A stretch of DNA of 64,000 bases. Origin: Desertivirga arenae. Lineage in GTDB: Bacteria; Bacteroidota; Bacteroidia; Sphingobacteriales; Sphingobacteriaceae. Of this stretch, positions 52,936 through 63,447 are shown one piece after another. The stretch covers positions 124,001-188,000 of the forward strand of contig NZ_JAFEWE010000011.1 in the NCBI RefSeq assembly GCF_017355785.1, written 5' to 3'. Each line of letters opens with the position of its first letter. Position 1 is the stretch's first letter. Under the pieces are notes generated by a model. It was not told the origin of the DNA. It saw only the letters and a list, made by a program, of their open reading frames with translations, and did no database searches. The position numbers and the translations under genes are program-made.

Positions 52936-55734
52936 ATGAAAGCGCTACTCATGGCAGTGTTTCTAACACTGTTCTCATGCATCATCTACGCCCAAACTTT
53001 ATCAGTAAGAGGCACTATCGGAGATACAACGTCTCTCATCAAATTAAAGAACACCTCAGTGTCTGTTCTTAATGCTAAAGACTCGACCCTGGTTAAGTTT
53101 ACGAGAGCTGCCGGAGATGGAAGCTTTACAATCGGGGGCTTAACAGGCGGAAAATTTATTCTTCTGGCTACTTATCCAGGCTATGCCGATTACGTAGAAC
53201 ATTTTAAACTCGATTCCGTTTCCCAATCCAGAGATTTTGGAAATATTAATATGCTTCTAAAATCTAACCTGCTAAAAGATATTGTGGTAAAAGGAACTGT
53301 AGCTGCTATCAAAATAAAAGGAGATACAACAGAATACAACGCATCAAGTTTTAAAATAGCTCCAAATGCAAAAGTGGAAGACCTACTCAAGCAGCTACCC
53401 GGAATACAGGTAGATAAAGACGGAAAAATCACCGCCCAGGGTCAGACTGTAAATAAAGTATTAGTAGATGGTGAGGAATTTTTCGGTGATGATCCTACTT
53501 TGGTTACTAAGAACCTTCGCAGTGACATGATTGATAAGGTCCAGCTTTACGATAAGAAAAGCGATCAGGCTACCTTTACAGGCATAGACGATGGCATAAA
53601 GGATAAAACCATTAACCTGAAATTAAAAGAGGACAAGAAGAACGGATATTTCGGGAAACTGGATGGAGGTGGTCTTGACGGCAACTACTATGCCGGTCAG
53701 GGTATGTTCAATAAGTTTAAAGGAAAAAAGAAGTTTTCAGCCTATGGAACCGTAGGCAATACAGGGAGGACGGGGCTTAGCTGGTCGGATAATAATAAAT
53801 ATACTGGTGGTAACATGGAGATGACCGAAGACGGGGGAATAATCATGTATTCAAATGATCGGGACGACCTTGACGCCTCGAACTACCGGGGAAGTGGAAT
53901 TCCGGAAATACAGACCGGAGGTGTTCATTTTGATAATAAGTGGAATAAGGATAAAGAGTCAATAAACGCTAACTACAAAAGCGGATATCTGAGTGTAGAT
54001 GGAACAGAAAGTAATTTGTCACAAAACAACCTTAAGGAGAGCTTTATCAATAATACTAACAACTCCATATTCTCCAATTCTACATTTCGACAAAAGCTTG
54101 ATGCTACCTATCAATTAAGGCCCGACTCTACCACAAACTGGAAGTTCTCTATTGATGCATCAATGCGAAATACTAAGAGCAATAGTTTTAATACTGGAAG
54201 CGGTTTAAACTTCAACGATGTATTAATTAATAATAATCGCAGGACGCTGGACAATGATGGCGATCAACAAAGCCTTAACGCTTCGGCCTTTTTTAGTAAA
54301 AGACTAAAGAAACCAGGAAGGACCTTTTCAGTCAATTTCACACAGGGTTTAAGCAAGGGAAACAGTACAGGCAATCTTCTATCAACTAATGTCACGTTTG
54401 ATAGTATTGGTTCAAAAAGAGATTCTTCCGTAATAGATCAGTTGAAAGACAATGATAACAGCATGATCAGAACCAACTCGAACCTTACCTATACAGAGCC
54501 TCTTACAAAAAAATTTTCTCTCATTGTTAATTATGGCTTTGGTATTACCAGTAGCTCTTCTGTCAGGAAGTCTTTCAATTCGGCAGGTGGAAAGTATAAT
54601 CTTTTGGATTCGGTTTATAGTAATGATTTCGACTTAAACCAGATATCTCATCAGGGAGGAGCAGTGTTCAACTATAAAGAGAAAAAAACAAACGTGAGCT
54701 TCGGATCCAGAGCTACTTCAGTAAATTTCCACCAGAAGGACCTATTCAGGAATACACGATACGACCGCCAATTTATAAACTGGTTACCACAAGCAAGCTA
54801 TCAATATAAGTTTTCAAATTATAAATCGTTCCGGATAAATTACAATGGAAGAACGAGTCAGCCTTCAACAGACCAGTTGCAACCGGTCAGGGTGAATACG
54901 GATCCTCTGAATATTACTATTGGTAACCAAAACCTAAAACCCTCTTTCACCAACTCCTTCAACTTCAACTATAACACCTATAAAGTACTGGCCAACCAGG
55001 GCTTCTATATCTATGGTTCGTACTCATTTACAATGAATCCCATTGTAAACTCAACCTTCACAGACTTAAGCACTAACGTGAATACTTATCAGTCTATCAA
55101 CTTGAAGAATCATGATTCCCGAAACTATAATACCTATATGTATTTCAGCCGAAAGATTCAAAAATGGGAGTTGAATGTTGGAGGAAGTCTGGGAACAGAC
55201 GGTAACGTATATTACAGTATAAGCAATGAAAGCCTGAATAAAGCAACATCGAGTAATTATTATGGAGAATTTTCAGTCTCCCAGAATAAGCCAAAGAAAT
55301 ACGACTTCTATATTTCTTTCAACCCCGCCTATAGCCAAAACGAGTCTTCATTACAATTAAATAAAAACAATAATGGATGGGTTTATACATCTAACGGGGG
55401 CTTCAATCTATATCTTCCCGGCAAATTCCAGATTGGTTCTAATGCGAATTATGAATTCAGAGAGAAGACTGCAGCGTTTAATGAAACCTTTGAACGTCTA
55501 TTATTAAATGCTTCTGTCACTAAGAAATTCACTAAGGCGGAAAACCTGTCACTCGTTGTGTCGGGTAATGACCTGTTGAATCAGAACAATGGCTTTAGCC
55601 GAAGGGTAAACAATAACTTCGTAACTCAGCATAGCTACCAAACCATCAAAAGATATTTTCTGGCAACGCTTGTCTGGGAATTTAACAAAATGGGAGGCGG
55701 ACTTAAATCATCAACTTCTAATACTGTAAAATAA
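52936..55734 (+). CDS. Outer-membrane beta-barrel protein with carboxypeptidase-regulatory-like domain
   Basis: 932 residues with signal peptide (MKALLMAVFLTLFSCIIYAQ). An N-terminal CarboxypepD_reg-like domain (~25-110), a plug-like domain (KGDTTEYNASSFKIAPNAKVEDLLKQLPGIQVDKDG, VLVDGEEFFGDDPTLVTKNL) and a large barrel (OMP_b-brl type) ending AEFNKMGGG-like VWEFNKMGGG. It is TonB-receptor-like but without a SusD partner. Its stop overlaps the ATG of the GLPGLI gene by one base (TAATG), so the two are translationally coupled. The substrate is unknown; peptides or metals are possible. Confidence 0.88.
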   Translation: MKALLMAVFLTLFSCIIYAQTLSVRGTIGDTTSLIKLKNTSVSVLNAKDSTLVKFTRAAGDGSFTIGGLTGGKFILLATYPGYADYVEHFKLDSVSQSRDFGNINMLLKSNLLKDIVVKGTVAAIKIKGDTTEYNASSFKIAPNAKVEDLLKQLPGIQVDKDGKITAQGQTVNKVLVDGEEFFGDDPTLVTKNLRSDMIDKVQLYDKKSDQATFTGIDDGIKDKTINLKLKEDKKNGYFGKLDGGGLDGNYYAGQGMFNKFKGKKKFSAYGTVGNTGRTGLSWSDNNKYTGGNMEMTEDGGIIMYSNDRDDLDASNYRGSGIPEIQTGGVHFDNKWNKDKESINANYKSGYLSVDGTESNLSQNNLKESFINNTNNSIFSNSTFRQKLDATYQLRPDSTTNWKFSIDASMRNTKSNSFNTGSGLNFNDVLINNNRRTLDNDGDQQSLNASAFFSKRLKKPGRTFSVNFTQGLSKGNSTGNLLSTNVTFDSIGSKRDSSVIDQLKDNDNSMIRTNSNLTYTEPLTKKFSLIVNYGFGITSSSSVRKSFNSAGGKYNLLDSVYSNDFDLNQISHQGGAVFNYKEKKTNVSFGSRATSVNFHQKDLFRNTRYDRQFINWLPQASYQYKFSNYKSFRINYNGRTSQPSTDQLQPVRVNTDPLNITIGNQNLKPSFTNSFNFNYNTYKVLANQGFYIYGSYSFTMNPIVNSTFTDLSTNVNTYQSINLKNHDSRNYNTYMYFSRKIQKWELNVGGSLGTDGNVYYSISNESLNKATSSNYYGEFSVSQNKPKKYDFYISFNPAYSQNESSLQLNKNNNGWVYTSNGGFNLYLPGKFQIGSNANYEFREKTAAFNETFERLLLNASVTKKFTKAENLSLVVSGNDLLNQNNGFSRRVNNNFVTQHSYQTIKRYFLATLVWEFNKMGGGLKSSTSNTVK

Positions 55735-56513
55735 TGAAACTAAAACATATTCTTATAACAGCACTCGGATTAATTATCACCTTAAAATCAACTGCTCAAT
55801 TCGTTAACTTTCCGACAGAGGGTGTTATACAGTTCGAGAAAAAAGTGAACATGTACGCTATTTTCAAAAGGGCTATTACAAAAGAGAACGAAAACTATAT
55901 GCAAATGGCTTTTGAGCAGTATAAAAAAACGCAACCTCAATTCAAGACTATGAAAAGCACCTTAAGCTTTTCCTCTGGAGCTACTCTATACACGCCTCAA
56001 GCAGATCAGCAATCGAGCGGCCAAAACTTCATGAGTTTTCACCCCGCAGCAACCCAACCTAATACTACCTACATTGATCTTAACAGCAGAACTTTCATCA
56101 CTCAGAAAAATATATTTGAGCAAAATTTCCTTGTTAAAGATTCAGTTAGAAATATCAAATGGAAGATCACAGATGAAACAAGGGAAATAGCGGGCTACCA
56201 GTGCAGAAGGGCTAATGCCATCGTTATGGATTCTATATATGTAGTAGCATTCTACACAGATAAGATCCCAGTTTCGGGAGGTCCTGAATCTTTTACTGGT
56301 TTGCCTGGAATGATACTGGGTGTTGCTTTACCTCATGAAAACATCAATTGGTTTGCAACCTCTGTAACTGAGAAAAGCGGACAAGCAAGCACTATCAAAG
56401 CGCCAACAAAGGGAAAGCTACAGACCAATGCAGAACTTAAGAAAACCGTTGAAGGTTCTATGAAGAACTGGGGAGCCATCGGTAAAGAAGCTTTGAAGCC
56501 AATATTACTTTAG
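55734..56513 (+). CDS. GLPGLI family protein
   Basis: 259 residues with signal peptide (MKLKHILITALGLIITLKSTAQ). The name-giving motif is present as FTGLPGMILGVAL near residue 190, following EIAGYQCRRANAIV and VVAFYTDKIPVSGGPESF. GLPGLI proteins are periplasmic or surface proteins of unknown function found in Bacteroidota next to outer-membrane barrel proteins, as here. It is the second gene of a two-gene unit closed by a strong terminator. Confidence 0.88.
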   Translation: MKLKHILITALGLIITLKSTAQFVNFPTEGVIQFEKKVNMYAIFKRAITKENENYMQMAFEQYKKTQPQFKTMKSTLSFSSGATLYTPQADQQSSGQNFMSFHPAATQPNTTYIDLNSRTFITQKNIFEQNFLVKDSVRNIKWKITDETREIAGYQCRRANAIVMDSIYVVAFYTDKIPVSGGPESFTGLPGMILGVALPHENINWFATSVTEKSGQASTIKAPTKGKLQTNAELKKTVEGSMKNWGAIGKEALKPILL

Positions 56514-56519
56514 CATATG

Positions 56520-56541
56520 CGCCCGGAAACGGGCGTTTTTT
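56520..56541 (+). terminator. Terminator after GLPGLI gene
   Basis: CGCCCG-GAAA-CGGGCG followed by TTTTTT: GC-rich stem, tetraloop and U-run. Confidence 0.92.
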
Positions 56542-56549
56542 CAAAAGCT

Positions 56550-56909
56550 TTATTTCTTGCTGTAACGTATCTCTACTTTCGCTACGCCATCATTAAGCAT
56601 ATCAATTTTACGGGCAGCCTTTCTTGAAAGGTCAATAATTCGACCCGCTACAAAAGGCCCCCTGTCGTTTATCTTAACCTTAACCGACTTCCCGTTCTTT
56701 AAGTTAGTCACCTTTACCTTTGTTCCAAATGGCAGTGTTTTATGGGCTGCTGTTCTCTTTGAACTTCTAAACTTATCTCCACTAGCCGTTCTCCTACCAT
56801 TAAACTTTTTTGCATAATAGGAGGCGTTTCCAGTCTGGGTAATTTTCGGAGTACAGGAACTAAACCCAGTGGAAAGAACAATTAACAGAAATACAATTCG
56901 ATAGGTCAT
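56550..56909 (-). CDS. rlpA: RlpA-like septal ring lipoprotein / lytic transglycosylase
   Basis: 119 residues with lipoprotein signal (LSTGFSSC). A double-psi beta-barrel of the RlpA family fills the rest: NASYYAKKFNGRRTASGDKF, AAHKTLPFGTKVKVTNLKNGKSV (conserved His) and KINDRGPFVAGRIIDLSRKAA (conserved Asp). It cleaves peptidoglycan strands lacking stem peptides during division in relatives that have been tested. There is no SPOR domain, unlike E. coli RlpA, so septum targeting must be by another route. Confidence 0.88.
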   Translation of the reverse strand: MTYRIVFLLIVLSTGFSSCTPKITQTGNASYYAKKFNGRRTASGDKFRSSKRTAAHKTLPFGTKVKVTNLKNGKSVKVKINDRGPFVAGRIIDLSRKAARKIDMLNDGVAKVEIRYSKK

Positions 56910-56952
56910 AACACAAAAACCGGTTCAAAGATACGAGGCAGGGCAAAAATAA

Positions 56953-56977
56953 CAAAAGCCCGACAAGCGGGCTTTTG
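56953..56977. terminator. Bidirectional terminator next to enolase
   Basis: CAAAAGCCCG-ACAAG-CGGGCTTTTG: 10-bp perfect stem with U-rich flanks on both strands. It follows the enolase stop by about 20 bases on the minus strand. Confidence 0.85.
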
Positions 56978-56997
56978 CATGAACTACAAGAGTTTAA

Positions 56998-58299
<1,302 letters not shown>

Positions 58300-58385
58300 T
58301 TAATTTATTGTTTACCTGAAAGGTTCTTTCAAAGCGCTATAGGTTTATAGTTAGTGTAACAGAAACACTAAGTTTGAAAGCATGC

Positions 58386-58393
58386 CAAAAATA
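58386..58393 (-). promoter_or_regulatory. -7 element of the eno promoter
   Basis: TATTTTTG on the minus strand matches TAnnTTTG. It would give an mRNA leader of about 85 bases before the enolase ATG. Confidence 0.45.
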
Positions 58394-58454
58394 GTATTTT
58401 TTATATTGTTCGAAAAATGATTGTGATTACTTTTCTGTTAAATCAGAAAAAAAC

Positions 58455-58486
58455 AAGCCCGTTTATCATTAAATAAACGGGCTTTT
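58455..58486 (-). terminator. Terminator of carA
   Basis: AAGCCCGTTTAT-CATTAA-ATAAACGGGCTT: perfect 12-bp stem with T-rich flanks. It lies 13 bases after the carA stop on the minus strand. Confidence 0.88.
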
Positions 58487-58496
58487 AAAAATTCTT

Positions 58497-59600
58497 TTAT
58501 TTATTCTCGATGTAATCTACAAACTGGTCGAAAAGATAACGTGAATCATGCGGGCCGGGAGATGATTCAGGGTGATATTGTACTGAAAAGGCTTTTTTAC
58601 CTTTTACACGAATACCTTCGATTGAGTTATCATTAAGATTGACGTGTGTTACTTCAATTTTATCTGATTTCTCGATATCTTCGGCAATAACACCAAATCC
58701 ATGATTCTGAGAAGTTACTTCACAATGGTCAAGGATAACATTCTTTACCGGGTGGTTTAATCCTCGGTGGCCGTTAAACATCTTCTTGGTACGAATACCA
58801 TTAGCCTGCGCTAACAACTGATGTCCAAGACAAATTCCAAATAAGGGTTTATCTGCCTCAAGAACCTTCTTAACTGTATCAATGGCATACGGCATAGCAG
58901 ACGGATCACCAGGGCCATTAGAGATAAAATATCCATCAGGAGCCCATTTTTCCATTTCTTCAAAAGATGTTTTTGCAGGGAATACTTTCGCGTAAACATC
59001 GCGGTGATCAAAGTTACGAAGGATGTTCTTCTTAACCCCCAGGTCTAGTACTGCAATTTTGTGAGCAGCATTTTCATTACCATAAAAATAAGGCTCTTTG
59101 GTAGAAACCTGAGATGAAAGTTCTAAACCATCCATTGAAGGCACTTCTGCAAGTTTCTGCTTAAGCTCGTCAAGGTCGAGGATTTCAGATGAAATAATAG
59201 CATTCATTGCTCCCTTGTCACGGATGTGACGAACTAAAGAACGGGTATCTACATCTGAAATGGCAACGATATTCTCTTCCTGAAAATAATCCTGGATAGA
59301 TTTATCAGACATCTTGCGGCTGTAAGTAATATTGAAATTCTTACAAACAAGACCTGAAATCTTAATATCACCAGACTCAACTTCGTCTTCATTAACACCA
59401 TAGTTACCTATATGCGCGTTTGTGGTAACCATTATCTGCCCGAAATAAGACGGGTCGGTAAAAACTTCCTGGTATCCGGTCATGCCGGTGTTGAAACAAA
59501 TCTCACCAGTCGTAGTGCCGATTTTGCCGGCAGCTTTTCCGTGGTAAACAGTTCCATCTTCCAGCAAAAGTACAGCAGGTAATTTGGTGTAATTAGTCAT
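58497..59600 (-). CDS. carA: Carbamoyl-phosphate synthase small (glutaminase) subunit
   Basis: 367 residues. It hydrolyses glutamine and passes ammonia to CarB for carbamoyl phosphate (arginine and pyrimidine synthesis). N-terminal CPSase domain (LLLEDGTVYHGKAAG, CFNTGMTGYQEVFTDPSY, GAMNAIIS) and a class I glutamine amidotransferase domain with nucleophile Cys in FGICLGHQLLA and the His-Glu pair in VQYHPESSPGPHDSRYLF. carB is not in the window. It follows the 72-residue protein gene by 3 bp, so they are co-transcribed. Confidence 0.97.
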   Translation of the reverse strand: MTNYTKLPAVLLLEDGTVYHGKAAGKIGTTTGEICFNTGMTGYQEVFTDPSYFGQIMVTTNAHIGNYGVNEDEVESGDIKISGLVCKNFNITYSRKMSDKSIQDYFQEENIVAISDVDTRSLVRHIRDKGAMNAIISSEILDLDELKQKLAEVPSMDGLELSSQVSTKEPYFYGNENAAHKIAVLDLGVKKNILRNFDHRDVYAKVFPAKTSFEEMEKWAPDGYFISNGPGDPSAMPYAIDTVKKVLEADKPLFGICLGHQLLAQANGIRTKKMFNGHRGLNHPVKNVILDHCEVTSQNHGFGVIAEDIEKSDKIEVTHVNLNDNSIEGIRVKGKKAFSVQYHPESSPGPHDSRYLFDQFVDYIENK

Positions 59601-59603
59601 TTC

Positions 59604-59822
59604 TTAATTGATGTTATTTTTATTGTTAGTATTACTCTGATTATGGTCTCTTAACCATTCTACGGCGAACAAATCACTTCCATCTCCATAAGCTATAAGG
59701 AATTCTGATGCATCACGTTCTGCATCTTCTTGGCTGGAAAATAAATGGAAAAACTTTAAGTCCCCGTAAGAATTTCGGGCTTTAAACGGTAATAGACTGA
59801 AGCAATCGACTTCAAATTTCAC
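59604..59822 (-). CDS. Hypothetical small protein upstream of carA
   Basis: 72 residues from a GTG at 59822 (a TTG at 59831 is the alternative; no ATG exists in the frame before residue 30). The product is acidic, with FSLLPFKARNSYGDLKFFHLFSSQEDAERDASEFLIAYGDGSDLFAVEWL, which alternates like a small alpha/beta domain, and an Asn-rich tail. I do not recognise it. The -7 element at 59829-59836 lies six bases before the GTG, so the operon mRNA may be leaderless. Co-transcribed with carA. Confidence 0.6.
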   Translation of the reverse strand: MKFEVDCFSLLPFKARNSYGDLKFFHLFSSQEDAERDASEFLIAYGDGSDLFAVEWLRDHNQSNTNNKNNIN

Positions 59823-59828
59823 AAGAGA

Positions 59829-59836
59829 CAAAGGTA
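59829..59836 (-). promoter_or_regulatory. -7 element six bases before a GTG start
   Basis: TACCTTTG on the minus strand, then six bases, then GTG. Same element and same spacing as at 51401-51408. It would be the promoter of the small gene plus carA. Confidence 0.45.
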
Positions 59837-59951
59837 TGCTTTTTATCCTTTTTTTAAAACCATTTTTTAAAATTCGAATTCTGCCTTGGTGTACCTTATC
59901 CCGATATGATTTATAATGTGATTCTACCCTTCATCTTTACTTCTGGTTTTC

Positions 59952-59959
59952 TACCTTTG
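59952..59959 (+). promoter_or_regulatory. -7 element of panB
   Basis: TACCTTTG, 18 bases before the panB ATG, matching TAnnTTTG exactly; transcription would start about 12 bases before the ATG. Confidence 0.5.
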
Positions 59960-59977
59960 AACTAAAATTATCTGGCA

Positions 59978-60793
59978 ATGTCAATTAATAAAGAAGTTAG
60001 GCGCATTACTACTAATACAATCCAGGAAATGAAAATGAAAGGCGAGAAGATTGCCATGCTCACTTCCTATGATTACTCAATGGCAAAGATTGTGGACGAG
60101 GCAGGTATTGATGCTATATTGGTTGGGGACTCTGCTTCAAATGTAATGGCTGGCCACGAAACCACTTTACCAATTACTTTAGACCAGATGATCTATCATG
60201 CATCCTCTGTGGTTAGAGCAGCAAGCAGATGTTTGGTAGTGGTAGATCTCCCTTTTGGATCTTACCAGGGAAATTCTAAAGAAGCTTTAAACTCGGCTAT
60301 CCGCATTATGAAGGAATCGGGTGCTCATGCTGTAAAGTTAGAAGGTGGCCAGGAAATAAGGGAATCAATAGACAGGATAATAACTGCTGGTATCCCTGTA
60401 ATGGGTCATTTAGGGCTAACGCCTCAGTCTATCTACAAATTTGGAACTTACACTGTACGGGCTAAGGAAGAGGCTGAAGCCGATAAGCTGAAACAAGATG
60501 TACTTTCATTGCAGGATGCAGGATGCTTTGCCGTTGTTCTTGAAAAGATACCGGCGAAACTCGCAGAGGAAGTAACCGCAAGCGTTAAGATACCGACCAT
60601 TGGTATTGGTGCTGGTCCGCATTGTGACGGCCAGGTTCTGGTTGTACATGATATGCTTGGTCTTACAAAAGGATTTCGGCCAAGATTCTTAAGGCAGTAT
60701 TTGAACCTGTATGAGGAAATTAATGGAGCAGTGAAAGGTTATGTACAGGATGTAAAAAGCACTGATTTCCCTAACGAGAAGGAACAATATTAA
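59978..60793 (+). CDS. panB: 3-methyl-2-oxobutanoate hydroxymethyltransferase
   Basis: 271 residues, the usual PanB length. It makes ketopantoate from alpha-ketoisovalerate and methylene-tetrahydrofolate, the first step of pantothenate and CoA synthesis. Conserved stretches: [48 protein letters not shown] (Mg-binding Asp), [17 protein letters not shown], and [22 protein letters not shown]. The rest of the pan pathway is not in the window. It is preceded by its own -7 element and a short leader. Confidence 0.97.
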   Translation: MSINKEVRRITTNTIQEMKMKGEKIAMLTSYDYSMAKIVDEAGIDAILVGDSASNVMAGHETTLPITLDQMIYHASSVVRAASRCLVVVDLPFGSYQGNSKEALNSAIRIMKESGAHAVKLEGGQEIRESIDRIITAGIPVMGHLGLTPQSIYKFGTYTVRAKEEAEADKLKQDVLSLQDAGCFAVVLEKIPAKLAEEVTASVKIPTIGIGAGPHCDGQVLVVHDMLGLTKGFRPRFLRQYLNLYEEINGAVKGYVQDVKSTDFPNEKEQY

Positions 60794-60961
60794 TGCGCAT
60801 CTTTTTTATAATCGCGCAGAGCTTGACCAATTATCACTTGCTGGTGCAGGTTAAGTAAAGGAAGGCAGATTAATGCTATATAAAGAATACGCTTCACAAA
60901 GAGCTTGAAAACTACCTTCTTCAATTGAAACTCAAGCACCAGCTTTTCCGTAAATTATAAC

Positions 60962-61690
60962 ATGCAAAAAAGCTCTCAGACCGCATTTTCTGAAATTACT
61001 GACAAAGACATCTTATACGAAGACAATCATTTAATAGCTGTTAATAAAAGAGCTGGAGATATTGTGCAGGTAGATGAAACGGGAGATGATCCCCTGGATG
61101 AGAAAGTAAAAAGATACTTAGCAAAAAAATATAATAAACCCAACGGCGCTTTTCTTGGTGTGGTGCACCGGCTTGACCGACCAGTTAGCGGGGTTATTCT
61201 TTTCGCAAAAACAAGCAAAGCTCTTGATCGCATAAATGCGATGTTTAAGGGCCGGGAAATGAAAAAGACGTACTGGGCTGTGGTTCGAAACAGACCGAAT
61301 CCTGAAGAAGGAAACCTTGTTCATTGGTTGGTGAAGAATCCGCAAAAGAATGTCACAAAGGCACATACCAAAGAGGTTAACGGAAGCTTACGTTCTGAGT
61401 TAAACTACAAATTGATCGGTGAATTAAATGGCTATCATCTTATTGAAGTCGATCCAATTACTGGTAGACCTCATCAAATCAGAGTTCAACTCTCAACTTT
61501 AGATTGCCCTATTGTTGGCGACAATAAATATGGCTATCCGAGAGGCAGTTTGAAGAAAAGCATATGCCTTCATGCAAAAAGGCTTCGGTTTATACATCCG
61601 ATTAAAAAAGAACCGATAGACATAGAAGCCGCTCTTCCCAAAGATGGATTTTGGGATAAATTTGAAGTTTTCGCCTATAAAGAGGACTAA
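60962..61690 (+). CDS. RluA-family pseudouridine synthase
   Basis: 242 residues; converts uridine to pseudouridine in rRNA or tRNA. Catalytic Asp72 lies in GVVHRLDRPVSGVILFAKT, and the family C-terminal motif ITGRPHQIRVQLS is present, with SELNYKLIGELNGYHLIEVDP between. There is no S4 RNA-binding domain, so the target site cannot be assigned. It is preceded by a 168-bp gap containing no obvious gene. Confidence 0.93.
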   Translation: MQKSSQTAFSEITDKDILYEDNHLIAVNKRAGDIVQVDETGDDPLDEKVKRYLAKKYNKPNGAFLGVVHRLDRPVSGVILFAKTSKALDRINAMFKGREMKKTYWAVVRNRPNPEEGNLVHWLVKNPQKNVTKAHTKEVNGSLRSELNYKLIGELNGYHLIEVDPITGRPHQIRVQLSTLDCPIVGDNKYGYPRGSLKKSICLHAKRLRFIHPIKKEPIDIEAALPKDGFWDKFEVFAYKED

Positions 61691-61740
61691 AATTTAAACT
61701 AAAAGTGGGCAGGCTAGTTAACATAAACTATCTTGCCTGC

Positions 61741-62352
61741 ATGTTTAGGAGTTTCATAAAATTCTTCTTTAGCAATTACATCTCTTATATCATAAAAAGA
61801 GATTTTCAGTCCTTCCATTTCAATCCCGTTAAAACCGCTCCCGATAAAGCAATTCTCCTGATTGCAAACCATTTTTCATGGTGGGATGGGTTCTTGTTAT
61901 ATGAGCTTAACAGTCGACTTCTGAAGAAAAAGTTCCATGTACTGGTAACTGAAGAAAACTACAAAAAGGTTTTCTTTTTAAAGTACCTCGGCGCTATTTC
62001 TCTAAAGAAGCGATCACGGGAGATGCTTAGCACTCTGAACACATCAGGCAACTTATTGAATGACCCGGACAATCTTATACTTATTTTTCCGCAGGGTAAA
62101 CTAGGGTCAAACCATGTAGACGAAGTGGTGTTTGAGAAAGGGCTAACCAATTTAATAAATGCATCTGATAAAAATTATCAATACCTTTTTTCTGCTATGT
62201 TCGTTGATTATTTTGATAAACGTAAACCCTCCGTTTGGTGTAAGCTAAAGCAAGTACCGGCAAATGAGTTAGAGGGTTTATCAATGATCATGGAATTCTA
62301 TAACAAACATTATCAGGAATCGCGACAGCAGCAAAGTCGCATTACAGTATAA
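61741..62352 (+). CDS. PlsC-type lysophospholipid/carotenoid acyltransferase
   Basis: 203 residues from the ATG at 61741 (a GTG at 61705 would add 12). The acyltransferase motif I is ANHFSWWDGF, with His44 and Asp49 of the HX4D site; motif III reads LIFPQGKLG. Small PlsC homologues next to a GT2 and a CruF gene are known to add a fatty acid to the carotenoid sugar (CruD, CrtO). It ends 3 bp before the GT2 start, so it is part of that operon. General phospholipid synthesis remains an alternative. Confidence 0.8.
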   Translation: MFRSFIKFFFSNYISYIIKRDFQSFHFNPVKTAPDKAILLIANHFSWWDGFLLYELNSRLLKKKFHVLVTEENYKKVFFLKYLGAISLKKRSREMLSTLNTSGNLLNDPDNLILIFPQGKLGSNHVDEVVFEKGLTNLINASDKNYQYLFSAMFVDYFDKRKPSVWCKLKQVPANELEGLSMIMEFYNKHYQESRQQQSRITV

Positions 62353-62355
62353 GCA

Positions 62356-63447
62356 ATGCTAATATTTTATGTAGTATTCTTCTTTCTAATTATCCGCTTT
62401 ACGGTTACGTTATTTAATTTTATTTCGAATCCTAAACTTCCTAAATCCCCAAGAAAGTACAACGAGCTTGTCTCGATCCTTATACCCGCACGAAATGAGG
62501 AAGAAGACATTATAAACTTACTTCAATCGATCCAATTACAGGATTACGAGAATTACGAGGTGATCATTCTTGATGACAATTCTGAGGACGGGACATATAA
62601 CAAATGCGAGGTTTTTTGTGAGAAAAACGAAAAGTTCAGGGTGATCAGAGGCCAGGACCTTCCTGAAGGATGGCTAGGTAAAAATTTCGCCTGCCATCAA
62701 TTGGCAGGTCAGGCGAAAGGGAAATACCTTCTTTTTTTAGACGCAGATGAGATAATTAAAGAAGGTCTTATTAACAATTCAATTCACCGAATGAAGTTAG
62801 GAAGGCTTGCTTTGCTAAGTCTGTTTACTAATCAGCAAATGGTAACTTTGGGTGAATGCATAGTAGTACCACTAATGCATTTCATCTTACTAAACTCCCT
62901 CCCGTTGCGTTTGGTAAAATTATCAAAAAGAACCTCTCTTGCTGCTGCAAGTGGACAATTCATGTTTTTTGATGCAGCAATATATCATAAGCATTCCTGG
63001 CATGCCCAAGTTAAAAGCCATGTGGTAGAGGACGTTGAGATAATAAAGCTTGTAAAGGCCTATCAATACCATACAGAGTCGTTACTGGGGAATGGATATA
63101 TTTATTGCAGGATGTATAAAAGCTATGGGGAAGCCTTAGAAGGTTTTAGCAAGAATCTCCTTGCAGGTTTTAATAATAATATAGCAGGTCTGATCTGTTA
63201 TTTACTATTAGTTATAGTAGGGCCTATCTTTATTCTAATGTACCTGGATATTCAACTATTATTCTTTGCTATGACTTTAATAATTTTAAGCAGAATTATG
63301 ATTTCATTAGCTAGTGGACAGAATGCTTTCTTAAACATCATTCTTCATCCTTTACAGATGATTTCATTTGTAATCATTGCCATCCTATCTATCAAAAAAA
63401 GCCTTTCATCAGAAATAAGCTGGAAGGGAAGAATTATCAAATCATGA
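62356..63447 (+). CDS. GT2 glycosyltransferase, carotenoid-type
   Basis: 363 residues. An N-terminal helix, then the GT2 domain: VSILIPARNEEEDI, VIILDDNSEDGT, LFLDADE (Asp-x-Asp at about 129-131), and the stretch LPEGWLGKNFACHQLAG, which resembles CrtQ/CruC-type carotenoid glucosyltransferases. Several C-terminal membrane helices from about residue 260. It would attach a sugar to a hydroxylated carotenoid at the inner membrane. Its stop overlaps the CruF start by 4 bp (ATGA). Confidence 0.82.
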   Translation: MLIFYVVFFFLIIRFTVTLFNFISNPKLPKSPRKYNELVSILIPARNEEEDIINLLQSIQLQDYENYEVIILDDNSEDGTYNKCEVFCEKNEKFRVIRGQDLPEGWLGKNFACHQLAGQAKGKYLLFLDADEIIKEGLINNSIHRMKLGRLALLSLFTNQQMVTLGECIVVPLMHFILLNSLPLRLVKLSKRTSLAAASGQFMFFDAAIYHKHSWHAQVKSHVVEDVEIIKLVKAYQYHTESLLGNGYIYCRMYKSYGEALEGFSKNLLAGFNNNIAGLICYLLLVIVGPIFILMYLDIQLLFFAMTLIILSRIMISLASGQNAFLNIILHPLQMISFVIIAILSIKKSLSSEISWKGRIIKS

